Below are positions 37,697-46,746 of a DNA stretch of 64,000 bases, one piece after another. The notes below the pieces were generated by a model. It saw only the letters and a list, made by a program, of their open reading frames with translations, ran no database searches and was not told the origin of the DNA. The DNA is taken from contig NZ_CP016953.1 of the NCBI RefSeq assembly GCF_001708305.1, forward strand, positions 701,501 through 765,500, written 5' to 3'. Source of the stretch: Streptococcus himalayensis (lineage in GTDB: Bacteria > Bacillota > Bacilli > Lactobacillales > Streptococcaceae). The position numbers were made by a program, and so were the translations under genes. The number at the start of each line of letters is the position of its first letter. Positions within the stretch are counted from its first letter, which is position 1.

Positions 37697-38806
37697 ATGA
37701 AGAATTATGATTATTTAGTGGTAGGAGCAGGTCTTTTTGGTGCAGTATTTGCGCATGAAGCAGCTTTAGCAGGAAAAAAAGTAAAGGTGATTGAAAAGCG
37801 ACATCATATTGCTGGAAATATCTTTACCAAGGAAGAAGAAGGTATCCAAGTACATCAATATGGTGCGCATATCTTTCATACCTCTGATAAGGAGCTGTGG
37901 GACTACGTCAATCAATTTGCGGAGTTTAATCGCTATACCAACACACCAATTGCTAACTATAAGGGAGAGATTTATAACCTACCTTTTAACATGAATACCT
38001 TTCATAAACTTTGGGGAGTGGTGACGCCCGAAGAAGCACAAGCCAAGATTGATGAGCAACGTGCGATTCTAGGCGGAAAGACACCAGAAAACTTGGAAGA
38101 ACAGGCAATTTCTTTAGTTGGTACAGATATTTATGAAAAGCTGATTAAGGATTATACAGAAAAGCAATGGGGCAAGTCTTGTAAGGATTTACCAGCCTTT
38201 ATCATCCGTCGTTTGCCAGTACGCTTGACCTACGATAATAACTATTTTAACGATACTTATCAAGGAATTCCAATTGGCGGTTACACACAGATTGTTGAGA
38301 AAATGTTTGCTCATGAGAATATTGATGTGGAAGTAAATGTTGACTTCTTTGCCAATAAAGAAGCATATCTAGCAGAGTTTCCCAAGATTGTCTTTACAGG
38401 GATGATTGATGAATTCTTTGATTATGAGCTAGGGGAGTTGGAATATCGGAGTCTTCATTTTGAAACAGAGACGCTTGATATGCCAAACTACCAAGGCAAT
38501 GCAGTGGTGAACTATACAGATAGTGAAACACCTTATACACGAATTATCGAGCATAAGCATTTTGAGTTTGGAACGCAGGATAAGACGATTATCACGAGAG
38601 AGCATTCTAAGACTTGGAAACGGGGGGATGAGCCTTACTATCCAGTGAATAACGATCGTAATAATCACTTGTATAAGGCTTATAAAGAGCTAGCTGAACA
38701 GCAAGATAAGGTCATCTTCGGTGGACGCTTGGGGCATTATCGCTATTATGATATGCATCAGGTGATTGCAGCCGCTTTGCAGTGTGTACGGAGTGAAGTG
38801 AAATAA
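37697..38806 (+). CDS. glf: UDP-galactopyranose mutase
   Basis: A flavoenzyme converting UDP-galactopyranose to UDP-galactofuranose. The N-terminal FAD-binding fold has DYLVVGAGLFGAVFAHEAA; HQYGAHIFHTSDKELWDYVN, YTEKQWGKSC and the C-terminal GGRLGHYRYYDMHQ are family landmarks including substrate-binding Tyr/Arg residues. 369 residues. Its base composition is less AT-rich than wzx and wzy around it. The presence implies galactofuranose in the polymer. The stop overlaps the wzy start (TAATG). Confidence 0.96.
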   Translation: MKNYDYLVVGAGLFGAVFAHEAALAGKKVKVIEKRHHIAGNIFTKEEEGIQVHQYGAHIFHTSDKELWDYVNQFAEFNRYTNTPIANYKGEIYNLPFNMNTFHKLWGVVTPEEAQAKIDEQRAILGGKTPENLEEQAISLVGTDIYEKLIKDYTEKQWGKSCKDLPAFIIRRLPVRLTYDNNYFNDTYQGIPIGGYTQIVEKMFAHENIDVEVNVDFFANKEAYLAEFPKIVFTGMIDEFFDYELGELEYRSLHFETETLDMPNYQGNAVVNYTDSETPYTRIIEHKHFEFGTQDKTIITREHSKTWKRGDEPYYPVNNDRNNHLYKAYKELAEQQDKVIFGGRLGHYRYYDMHQVIAAALQCVRSEVK

Positions 38807-39975
38807 TGTACAAAATTAGAATAAATTCTTTTCTATACTACTTTGCATTTTCTATTTGGATTTTTATCAACTTACTCTATACAACACGATTATCAGTTAA
38901 TTTTAGCAGTCAATTGAATTGGGTTGTTTCTGGAATTACCTATTTAACTTTTTTATTACTGGTTACAAAGATTGTTGTAGAGAATAAAGTTCGAATATAT
39001 TTTATCATTGGTATTGGAATTATTTTTCCAGTGATATTTATAATTGGCTTACAATCTGGTAAGTTGATGACTTTTATTAATCTCCTATTGTTGATTTGTT
39101 GTATACGAGATGTTAATTTGAAGTTAGTTGTTAAGATCCATGTGATTATTAGCTCGTTTATATTAATATTTACTCAAATACTGCTAATGTTGGGATATAC
39201 ATATGATGTTACTGTTGCAAATTCTACTGGGCAAGTTTTTCACTATATGGGTTATAGATATTTGAGTTATCCTCCAAACATACTTTTTCATATGGTTTGT
39301 GGACTTATTTATATAAGAGGAAGTAAAATTAAATATTTTGAGTTGATAGTTTTACTGCTTATTAATTATTTTTATTATCTTAAAACAGATGTGATAAGTG
39401 CGTTTTTCTTCACTATTTTAGTGATTCTATCTAGTGTATTTATTAAGATAAATAAAATAAATTTTTCATATTCTAATAGAATAATACTATTTTTAGAAAG
39501 ATATTTAATTCCTATAGAGACATTGCTAGTTTATTTATTATCAAAGTGGTACAGTTCAGGTAACTATTTTTTTATAGTTCTAGATAAGTTTCTTTCTAAT
39601 AGAGTGCGTTTAGGAAGTGATGCTCTCCAATTATACGGTGTGTCTATTTTTGGGAATAGAATTATTTGGAACACTCAGGATGTAGATGGCATATATAGAG
39701 GTAGGTATTTATTTGTAGACTCTTCTTTTTTGAATATATTAATAAATTATGGTTTGATAGCTATGTTTCTTATTATAATAGGTTATTACATTTTAAGTTG
39801 GTGTAACTACTATCGAACTATTTACTTTTCTGTAGCATTTATTGCTATAATTTTGCATTCTATGTGGGATCCACAATTTATTAATATATGGTACAATCCA
39901 TTTCTCCCATTTTTAGGAATTTATTTTGTACAAAATGAGGTAGATAAATCAAGTGTACTGAGTGAGAGAGGATAA
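38806..39975 (+). CDS. wzy: Repeat-unit polymerase Wzy
   Basis: 389 residues, very AT-rich, with about eleven membrane helices and one large outer loop (about residues 255-310, YLLSKWYSSGNYFFIVLDKF... with LFVDSSFLNILINYGL next to it), the layout of Wzy polymerases. There are no conserved catalytic motifs to check; the call rests on topology and being the only such protein in the locus. It would link flipped units on the outer face. Confidence 0.8.
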   Translation: MYKIRINSFLYYFAFSIWIFINLLYTTRLSVNFSSQLNWVVSGITYLTFLLLVTKIVVENKVRIYFIIGIGIIFPVIFIIGLQSGKLMTFINLLLLICCIRDVNLKLVVKIHVIISSFILIFTQILLMLGYTYDVTVANSTGQVFHYMGYRYLSYPPNILFHMVCGLIYIRGSKIKYFELIVLLLINYFYYLKTDVISAFFFTILVILSSVFIKINKINFSYSNRIILFLERYLIPIETLLVYLLSKWYSSGNYFFIVLDKFLSNRVRLGSDALQLYGVSIFGNRIIWNTQDVDGIYRGRYLFVDSSFLNILINYGLIAMFLIIIGYYILSWCNYYRTIYFSVAFIAIILHSMWDPQFINIWYNPFLPFLGIYFVQNEVDKSSVLSERG

Positions 39976-39979
39976 TCTA

Positions 39980-41155
39980 ATGAAGAGTTTATATATCATA
40001 GGCTCAAAAGGTATTCCAGCTAAATATGGTGGATTTGAAACCTTTGTCGAAAAACTAACCGAATATCAAAAAACATCAGATATCAAGTATTATGTTGCTT
40101 GCATGCGAGAAAATTCTTTGAAATCAAATATCTCTGAAGATTTTTTTGAACATAACGGAGCGACTTGTTTCAATATTGATGTACCAAATATCGGACCTGC
40201 ACGAGCAATTGCCTATGATTTATTGGCTTTGAAAAAAGCGATTGCTATATCAAAGGAAAATCAAGACGAGCAACCGATATTTTATATTCTAGCTTGTCGA
40301 ATTGGACCATTCATCCATTATTTTAAGAAACAGATTCATAAGATGGGAGGACAATTACTTGTCAATCCAGATGGGCATGAATGGCTCAGAGAAAAATGGT
40401 CTCGCCCTGTTCGTAGGTATTGGAAAATCTCCGAAAGTTTGATGGTGAAACATGCGGATTTATTGGTATGTGATAGCAAGAATATTGAAAAATATATCCA
40501 AAATGACTATAAAAAACATTCACCAAAAACAACCTACATTGCTTACGGAACGGAACTGGAAACCTCAAAACTATCATCTAGTGATGATAAGGTAAGGAGA
40601 TGGTTCTCAGAAAAAGGAATTGTAGAAAATGAATATTATCTGGTAGTTGGACGATTTGTACCTGAAAATAACTATGAATCCATGTTGCGTGAGTTTATGA
40701 AATCAAACTCAAGGAAAGATTTTGTACTGATTACCAATGTTGAGAAAAATGCTTTTTATGAAAAATTAAAAGCAGAGACGGGATTTGACAAAGATAGCAG
40801 AGTGAAATTTGTTGGAACTGTTTATGACCAAGAACTGTTAAAATATATCCGTGAGCATGCTTTTGGATATTTCCATGGGCATGAAGTTGGCGGGACAAAT
40901 CCCTCCTTATTAGAGGCATTATCATCAACTAAATTAAATATTTTGCTTGATGTTGGCTTTAACCGTGAGGTTGGAGCAGACGGAGCAATTTATTGGGAAA
41001 AAGATAATCTTCATCAGGTGATTGATGAGAGTGAGAAACTATCTGCATTAGAAATTCAGAAAATGGACGTTTTATCAACTGAGCAAGTTAAGGAACGATT
41101 TACTTGGGATTTTATTGTTGATGAGTATGAGAAAATGTTTTATGAGAGAAGATAG
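39980..41155 (+). CDS. wchF: DUF1972/GT4 rhamnosyltransferase (WchF-like)
   Basis: Begins MKSLYIIGSKGIPAKYGGFE, the DUF1972 hallmark of WchF/Cps2T-type beta-1,4-rhamnosyltransferases that add the second sugar onto the priming hexose. The C-terminal glycosyltransferase part has VVGRFVPENNYESML and HEVGGTNPSLLEAL, a GT-B donor site. ATG 39980 with GAGAGGA before it; the earlier in-frame GTG lies inside wzy. 391 residues. The genes for dTDP-rhamnose (rmlABCD) are not in the window, so the donor must come from elsewhere. Confidence 0.82.
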   Translation: MKSLYIIGSKGIPAKYGGFETFVEKLTEYQKTSDIKYYVACMRENSLKSNISEDFFEHNGATCFNIDVPNIGPARAIAYDLLALKKAIAISKENQDEQPIFYILACRIGPFIHYFKKQIHKMGGQLLVNPDGHEWLREKWSRPVRRYWKISESLMVKHADLLVCDSKNIEKYIQNDYKKHSPKTTYIAYGTELETSKLSSSDDKVRRWFSEKGIVENEYYLVVGRFVPENNYESMLREFMKSNSRKDFVLITNVEKNAFYEKLKAETGFDKDSRVKFVGTVYDQELLKYIREHAFGYFHGHEVGGTNPSLLEALSSTKLNILLDVGFNREVGADGAIYWEKDNLHQVIDESEKLSALEIQKMDVLSTEQVKERFTWDFIVDEYEKMFYERR

Positions 41156-41157
41156 CA

Positions 41158-42276
41158 ATGAGAGTATTAATACAAAGTAGAGCTAATTTTAACGAAATGC
41201 CTGGCGGAGATACTATTCAAATATTGAAAACTAAAGAACAGTTAGAGAAATTAGGTGTAGAGGTTGATATTAGTTTAGAGTTAGAGCCAGATTTGTCTAA
41301 TTACGATCTAGTTCACTTAACAAATATTACGAGAATACATGAGACATATATTCAAATGAAGAATGCCAAAAGTCAAGGTAAGCCAGTTGCTCTATCTACT
41401 ATTTTTTGGCCTATGGAAGAATTTGAACAGAAAGGTCAACATGGTCTTAGAAAATTATTATCTCGCTATCTAAATATTGATAATATTGAGAGATTAAAAA
41501 TATTGGCACGAGGTTTGAAAAATTGGGGTATTTGGGATAAATCGACTGTGAACTTATTAACAGTTGGATATACTGATATGCAGAAATTCGTTATTGAGAA
41601 TACAGATATTTTTCTTCCAAATGCTGAACTTGAGATGCAAATGCTCAACAAAGTATTTGGAGTACAGAAAAAAAATTACATTGTTGTCCCTAATGCTATA
41701 GATAAAGATATTGTAGAAAAGTATCGTGATGTGCAGGACACTGAATTTGAAGAATATAAAGATGCAATTATTTGTGTTGGTCGAATTGAAGCAAGGAAAA
41801 ATCAATTAGCTTTATTGCAAGCTCTCCAAGATACAGATTATAAAGTAATATTAGTTGGTAAAGTGTCGGATAATTTTAAAAAATATTTTGAGAGTATCAA
41901 AGATATTGTAGATAAAAATGAAAATTTTTTCTATATAGAAAGTATACCAAATGATAAACTTTATAAATTGTTTAAACTATGTCGTGTTAGTGTACTTCCA
42001 AGTTGGTTAGATACTCCAGGATTAGTTAGTTTAGAGGCTGCTGCTATGGGTTGTAGCTTGGCGGTCAGCCACATAGGCACGACTGTGGAATATTTTGGTG
42101 AGGAAGCTTTTTACTGTTCACCTGATGATATAGAGAGTATAAAGAGAGCAGTAGATCAAGCTTATAATAAACGAGATAATTCTGTTTTGCAGAACAAGAT
42201 TTTAACCTCATATACTTGGGAAGAGGCGGCTAAAGGGACTCTAGAAGCTTATAAAAAAATAACACAAAAGATATAA
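41158..42276 (+). CDS. Glycosyltransferase family 4
   Basis: A 372-residue GT-B enzyme. The N-terminal domain has RANFNEMPGGDTIQ; the C-terminal Rossmann domain has IICVGRIEARKNQLALLQAL, then SWLDTPGLVSLEAAAMGCSL, the GT4 EX7E-type donor region. Sugar and linkage are unknown. It follows the rhamnosyltransferase by two bases, so translation is likely coupled. A ~100-bp AT-rich gap with TATAAT (about 42340) follows and might hold an internal promoter. Confidence 0.8.
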   Translation: MRVLIQSRANFNEMPGGDTIQILKTKEQLEKLGVEVDISLELEPDLSNYDLVHLTNITRIHETYIQMKNAKSQGKPVALSTIFWPMEEFEQKGQHGLRKLLSRYLNIDNIERLKILARGLKNWGIWDKSTVNLLTVGYTDMQKFVIENTDIFLPNAELEMQMLNKVFGVQKKNYIVVPNAIDKDIVEKYRDVQDTEFEEYKDAIICVGRIEARKNQLALLQALQDTDYKVILVGKVSDNFKKYFESIKDIVDKNENFFYIESIPNDKLYKLFKLCRVSVLPSWLDTPGLVSLEAAAMGCSLAVSHIGTTVEYFGEEAFYCSPDDIESIKRAVDQAYNKRDNSVLQNKILTSYTWEEAAKGTLEAYKKITQKI

Positions 42277-42375
42277 TTGTACAACAAAACTATTATTTTT
42301 TAACCAAAATGTGTTGTTTTATAAAAATCTATTAGAAAGATATAATAGAAATTTTTTCTATATGTATAGTGAAAA

Positions 42376-43389
42376 ATGAAGATACAGATAGTTGTTGATA
42401 ATGAGTGTCATCAGAAACATGAAGAATATTATAAAACCTTTGCTTCTGATGTAGATGTTATTTATACTGATTATGAAGATTCACTTATTCGAAAAGTCAG
42501 AAATTACAGCATAGTAGGCAGTTTTTTATATCATGTATTGATGTGGAAAAAATCGATGAACTATGCTAAAAAAATTATAAAAACAGAAGGAGACAATGTT
42601 CTTTGTATCAATCCGTTAGTTGGATTGTTTTTGGGATTATTCAATAGAGGTCATAAAAACATTGTCCTAGCTGGTTTTTTATTTGAGCCAAAAAAGAATA
42701 AGCTTTATTACTCTTTAAGAAAAATTTTGGTAAATCTTTCTTTAAAAAATATAAAAGATATAGTTGTTTACAGTGAAAGGGAGGTATCATACTATGCAAG
42801 AATCTTCCCAAAATATAAACAGAAGTTTAAATTTATTCACTATGGTTTAGATTATACTGATGAAAAAACTTATGAAGGTTTTTTACCAAATGAATTTGTG
42901 TTTTCAGGCGGAGGTAGTAATAGAGATTATGATACATTGATAAAAGCTTATGAACTTTCTTATTTATCTGAGCCACTAATCATTGCAAATCAGCCATGGC
43001 GTATTCCTAAAACTGACGATTCACGTATAGAAATTCTTTCAGATGTAGTACTTGAAACTTTTGGAGATGTTTTGGGAAATTCAAAGATGTTAGTATTGTC
43101 TCTAAAAGATGTTGAGTTATCAGCGGGGCATATGGTTATGTTACAAGGTATGAGTCTGGGTGTTCCCATAATTGTTAACGATATTCCAGCTGTTCGTGAC
43201 TATGTAGATGAGTCTATGGTCACATTTTATCAATCCGGAGATATTTTACAGTTAAAAAACTTATTGGAAAAGTTTGATCCTAATTCTATTGAGATAAGGA
43301 AGAAGGCGGATAATGCTAAATCTCAATACTGGAAAAAATATACGTCACGTGGTCTAATGGATCGTTTGGTTGCGTTGTTGAATTTATAA
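42376..43389 (+). CDS. Putative glycosyltransferase (GT-B, distant)
   Basis: 337 residues, extremely AT-rich. Motifs are weaker than in the neighbours, but the C-terminal half reads as a GT-B donor domain: LPNEFVFSGGGSNRDYDTLI, then LSAGHMVMLQGMSLGVPIIV. A hydrophobic patch near residues 75-90 may associate with the membrane. No RBS better than GTGAAAA is seen. Likely adds one sugar of the unit; specificity unknown. Confidence 0.65.
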   Translation: MKIQIVVDNECHQKHEEYYKTFASDVDVIYTDYEDSLIRKVRNYSIVGSFLYHVLMWKKSMNYAKKIIKTEGDNVLCINPLVGLFLGLFNRGHKNIVLAGFLFEPKKNKLYYSLRKILVNLSLKNIKDIVVYSEREVSYYARIFPKYKQKFKFIHYGLDYTDEKTYEGFLPNEFVFSGGGSNRDYDTLIKAYELSYLSEPLIIANQPWRIPKTDDSRIEILSDVVLETFGDVLGNSKMLVLSLKDVELSAGHMVMLQGMSLGVPIIVNDIPAVRDYVDESMVTFYQSGDILQLKNLLEKFDPNSIEIRKKADNAKSQYWKKYTSRGLMDRLVALLNL

Positions 43390-43447
43390 AAAATTTATCA
43401 TCCAAAAATAATATGTTCGTGTTTGTCATCGGAGGAGAAAAATTCTA

Positions 43448-44545
43448 ATGAAAAAAATCATGTTAGTATTTGGTACACGTCCTGAAGCAATTAAGATGTG
43501 TCCGTTAGTTAAAGAGTTAGAAAAGAATGAATATTTTCAAACAATTGTCTGTGTAACTGGACAACATCGTGAAATGCTACAACAAGTATTGGATGTTTTT
43601 GATGTAAAGCCTGACTATGATTTAGAAATCATGAAAGAAGAACAGACTTTATTTAGTATTACAACTAGTATTTTAGAAAAGTTAAAACCAATACTAGAAC
43701 TTGAAAGACCAGATATTGTTCTTGTTCATGGAGATACATCCACGACATTCGCTACATCATTAGCCGCTTTTTATTTAGGTATCAAGGTGGGACACGTAGA
43801 GGCAGGTTTAAGAACCTATAATTTACAAAGTCCATTTCCTGAGGAATTCAATCGTCAAGCAGTATCTATTGTCTCTGAATTTAATTTTGCTCCTACAATT
43901 CAAGCTAAGAAAAATTTGCTTCGAGAAGGGAAAAAAGAATCGTCAATTTATGTTACAGGCAATACTGCTATTGATGCATTGAAGACGACTGTTAAAGAAG
44001 GATATCGGCATGAAATTTTAGATAAGTTAGGGAACTCTAGAATTATTTTATTAACAGCACATAGACGAGAAAATCTAGGAATTCCAATGGAGAATATGTT
44101 TAAAGCAATTAAACGTGTTTTGGATGAACACGATGATATCTATGTTATCTATCCGATTCATAAAAATCCATTAGTCAGAGGAACAGCTAATAAAATTTTA
44201 GGAAAAACAGATCGTTTATTATTAATTGAGCCCTTGGAAGTCCTAGATTTCCATAATTTCTTAAATAGAAGTTATTTGATTTTGACAGATTCTGGAGGTA
44301 TTCAAGAAGAAGCTCCATCTTTAGGTAAGCCCGTCTTAGTAATGAGAGATACAACAGAACGTCCGGAGGGAGTAGAGGCAGGGACTTTAAAACTGGTAGG
44401 TACAGATGAAGAAAATATTTATAATGAGTTTACGCAACTACTCACAGTATCTGAAGAGTATGAAAAAATGAGTCAAGCAAGTAATCCGTATGGAGATGGA
44501 ACTGCAAGCCAGCAAATTGTAAAAATTCTTCAAGAAAAATTATAA
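43448..44545 (+). CDS. wecB: Non-hydrolysing UDP-N-acetylglucosamine 2-epimerase
   Basis: Interconverts UDP-GlcNAc and UDP-ManNAc. The start is [20 protein letters not shown]-like (GTRPEAIK), followed by [20 protein letters not shown] and [25 protein letters not shown]. 365 residues, full length, with AGGAG before ATG. It suggests N-acetylmannosamine, or a derivative, in the polymer, although no UDP-ManNAc dehydrogenase is visible in the locus. Confidence 0.92.
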   Translation: [365 protein letters not shown]

Positions 44546-44559
44546 GTTAGTGAGAGAGA

Positions 44560-45549
44560 ATGACTAGAATTGATTTTGTAGTAACATGGGTAGATGGGAA
44601 CGACCCAATTTGGCAAAAAAACAGAGATAGTTACAAAGATGTCGTTAGTAAGGAATTAAATACGGATTCCCGCTATCGAGATTGGCAACTTATGAAATAT
44701 TGGTTTAGAAGTGTTGAACGCTATGCACCGTGGGTGAATAAGATATTTTTTATCACGGAAGGTCATTTACCAGATTGGTTAAATACTGAACATCCTAAAT
44801 TGGTTGTTGTAAAGCATAGTGACTATATTGATGGAGATTATTTACCAACATTTAATTCAAATGTGATTGAGTTAAATATTCACAAAATAAAAGATTTGTC
44901 AGAAAATTTTGTTTTATTTAATGATGATACGTTTGTTAATGGAGCGATAAAAGAAGAAGATTTTTTCATTGATGGAATTCCTAGAGATATTGGTATTTTT
45001 AGCCCACAAGTACCGAGTAGAGAGGGAATTGGTTTTATTTCATTGAATAATGTTGGAATTATAAATGATTATTATACCTCAAGAGCGGTATTACGGCAGA
45101 ATTTTTTCAAGTATTTTAGAATAGACTATTCTAAACATCTGTTAAAAAATATAGTGGTTTTACCTTGGAAACCAATATTGGGATTTTATGATCATCACCT
45201 TCCTGTATCCTATAAAAAATCTACATTTGAAATGTTGTGGGAATTAGAGACTACTATACTAAAAAGTACAAGTGCTAATCGTTTTAGAACACGTGAAGAT
45301 GTTAATCATTGGTTAATGAGGTATTGGCAACTTTGCAGTGGTGACTTTATGCCACGTACTGTAAAATTTGGTCGATCTTATAACATTGATTCTGATATGT
45401 CTAAAATTTGTTTAGATATACAGTTTCAGAAACATAAATTAGTATGCTTGAATGATGGAGATAAGGTGGTTGATTTTGAAGAAAAACGAGAGAAGTTAAC
45501 ATCGATATTTGAGTCTAGATATCCCGATAAATCTTTGTTTGAAATTTAG
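44560..45549 (+). CDS. Stealth-family hexose-1-phosphate transferase (WefC-like)
   Basis: All Stealth conserved regions can be seen in order: DFVVTWVDGNDPIWQ (CR1, residues 5-19), YRDWQLMKYWFRSVERYAPW and FFITEGHLPDWLN (CR2), LFNDDTFVNGAIKEEDFF, and later HHLPVSYKKSTFEMLWE (CR3/4). These enzymes form phosphodiester links between sugars, and in oral streptococci WefC transfers a hexose-1-phosphate in receptor polysaccharide. 329 residues. It predicts a phosphodiester in the repeat unit. Confidence 0.85.
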   Translation: MTRIDFVVTWVDGNDPIWQKNRDSYKDVVSKELNTDSRYRDWQLMKYWFRSVERYAPWVNKIFFITEGHLPDWLNTEHPKLVVVKHSDYIDGDYLPTFNSNVIELNIHKIKDLSENFVLFNDDTFVNGAIKEEDFFIDGIPRDIGIFSPQVPSREGIGFISLNNVGIINDYYTSRAVLRQNFFKYFRIDYSKHLLKNIVVLPWKPILGFYDHHLPVSYKKSTFEMLWELETTILKSTSANRFRTREDVNHWLMRYWQLCSGDFMPRTVKFGRSYNIDSDMSKICLDIQFQKHKLVCLNDGDKVVDFEEKREKLTSIFESRYPDKSLFEI

Positions 45550-45595
45550 TAATTATTATGCGTGATATGTTTTATTGAAGTGGTATGTTGAGAAG

Positions 45596-46651
45596 ATGAA
45601 ATATTATTTAAAAGAGATTATTCAAAATAATTTCAATGAGAGAAATGCTGGAAGTAAGGCTCGCATAGATACGGACCATATTCTTGAGGCATTAGGTTAT
45701 CAACCGTTAGAATCTTTCTTAGAAATTGCTACATCAAATTCTAAGTTATTGAAACTTACGAGTCAATTTTATAAGTATCAAGAGTTACAAACAGTTTTTT
45801 CAGAGATACAGGTTGGTGATGAGGTAGTTTTACAAATGCCGATTCAAAAGCAAACTTTACTATTGGCTAATTGTATTAGACATTTAAAGAAAAGAAATAT
45901 AAAGATAACAATTCTTATTCATGATTTAGAGGCTATTCGAAAAATGACTATGGATAGTATTTCTTTTACAACTAAAATTCAAATTAGTCTTTCTGAATTG
46001 AAGATTCTTAAAATTGCTGATAAGGTGATTGCACACAATTACCGCATGAAAGAAAAATTGGTAGAGTTGGGAATTTCTGAAGATAAGATTGTAGAACTGG
46101 AAATATTTGATTACCTATTGCCTGAGATTACAAAATTAAAGAAAGCCCAAAAAAACAATCCGATTGTAATAGCAGGAAATCTAGATCCTGAAAAAGTAGG
46201 CTATATTGCCTCTTTACCTCAGAATATTGATTATAATCTTTATGGTGTGGGATTTACAAGTGACGTGAAGAATCCTAGAATAAATTATTTTGGTTCTTAT
46301 TTACCAAACGAGTTACCCAGTCACCTTGAAGGAAGCTTTGGTCTGGTTTGGGATGGTGATAGTGCAACAACATGTTCAGGTCCTTTTGGGAACTATCTAC
46401 GATATAACAATTCTCATAAAGCTTCGCTCTATCTGGCTTCAGGTCTTCCATTAATTGTTTGGGAAGCATCGGCGTTAGCAGCGTTTGTGAAACGATATCA
46501 TTGTGGTATCTGTGTGAATTCTTTAACAGATATCGCTGATGAGCTAGCTTCGTTGACAGATGAAAGATTCGAGATTTTACTTCAAAATACATCTCATCTG
46601 GGAGATTTAGTGAAAAAAGGTTATTTTTTGACTAAATCTCTGGATAAATAG
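45596..46651 (+). CDS. Probable galactofuranosyltransferase (WefE-like)
   Basis: Start ATG 45596 gives MKYYLKEIIQNNFNERNAGS, close to the opening of beta-galactofuranosyltransferases of receptor-polysaccharide and O-antigen loci; an in-frame TTG upstream is not favoured. The C-terminal part has NYFGSYLPNELPSHLEGSFG and KASLYLASGLPLIVWEASAL, a donor-site pattern of this group. 351 residues. It is the natural partner of glf: glf makes UDP-Galf, this enzyme would transfer it. Last biosynthetic gene of the locus. Confidence 0.75.
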   Translation: MKYYLKEIIQNNFNERNAGSKARIDTDHILEALGYQPLESFLEIATSNSKLLKLTSQFYKYQELQTVFSEIQVGDEVVLQMPIQKQTLLLANCIRHLKKRNIKITILIHDLEAIRKMTMDSISFTTKIQISLSELKILKIADKVIAHNYRMKEKLVELGISEDKIVELEIFDYLLPEITKLKKAQKNNPIVIAGNLDPEKVGYIASLPQNIDYNLYGVGFTSDVKNPRINYFGSYLPNELPSHLEGSFGLVWDGDSATTCSGPFGNYLRYNNSHKASLYLASGLPLIVWEASALAAFVKRYHCGICVNSLTDIADELASLTDERFEILLQNTSHLGDLVKKGYFLTKSLDK

Positions 46652-46692
46652 TGTTGTTATTAGTTTAATCAAAAAATTTTTTATCTATTTAC

Positions 46693-46721
46693 TTGCAAAA
46701 ATGATAAATTCATGGTATATA
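46693..46721 (+). promoter_or_regulatory. Promoter of the surface protein gene
   Basis: TTGCAA (46693-46698), 17-bp spacer, TATATA (46716-46721), 25 bp before the start codon. The surface protein is therefore probably transcribed apart from the capsule genes. Confidence 0.6.
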
Positions 46722-46746
46722 TATATAACTTTTTAAGGAGATACAA

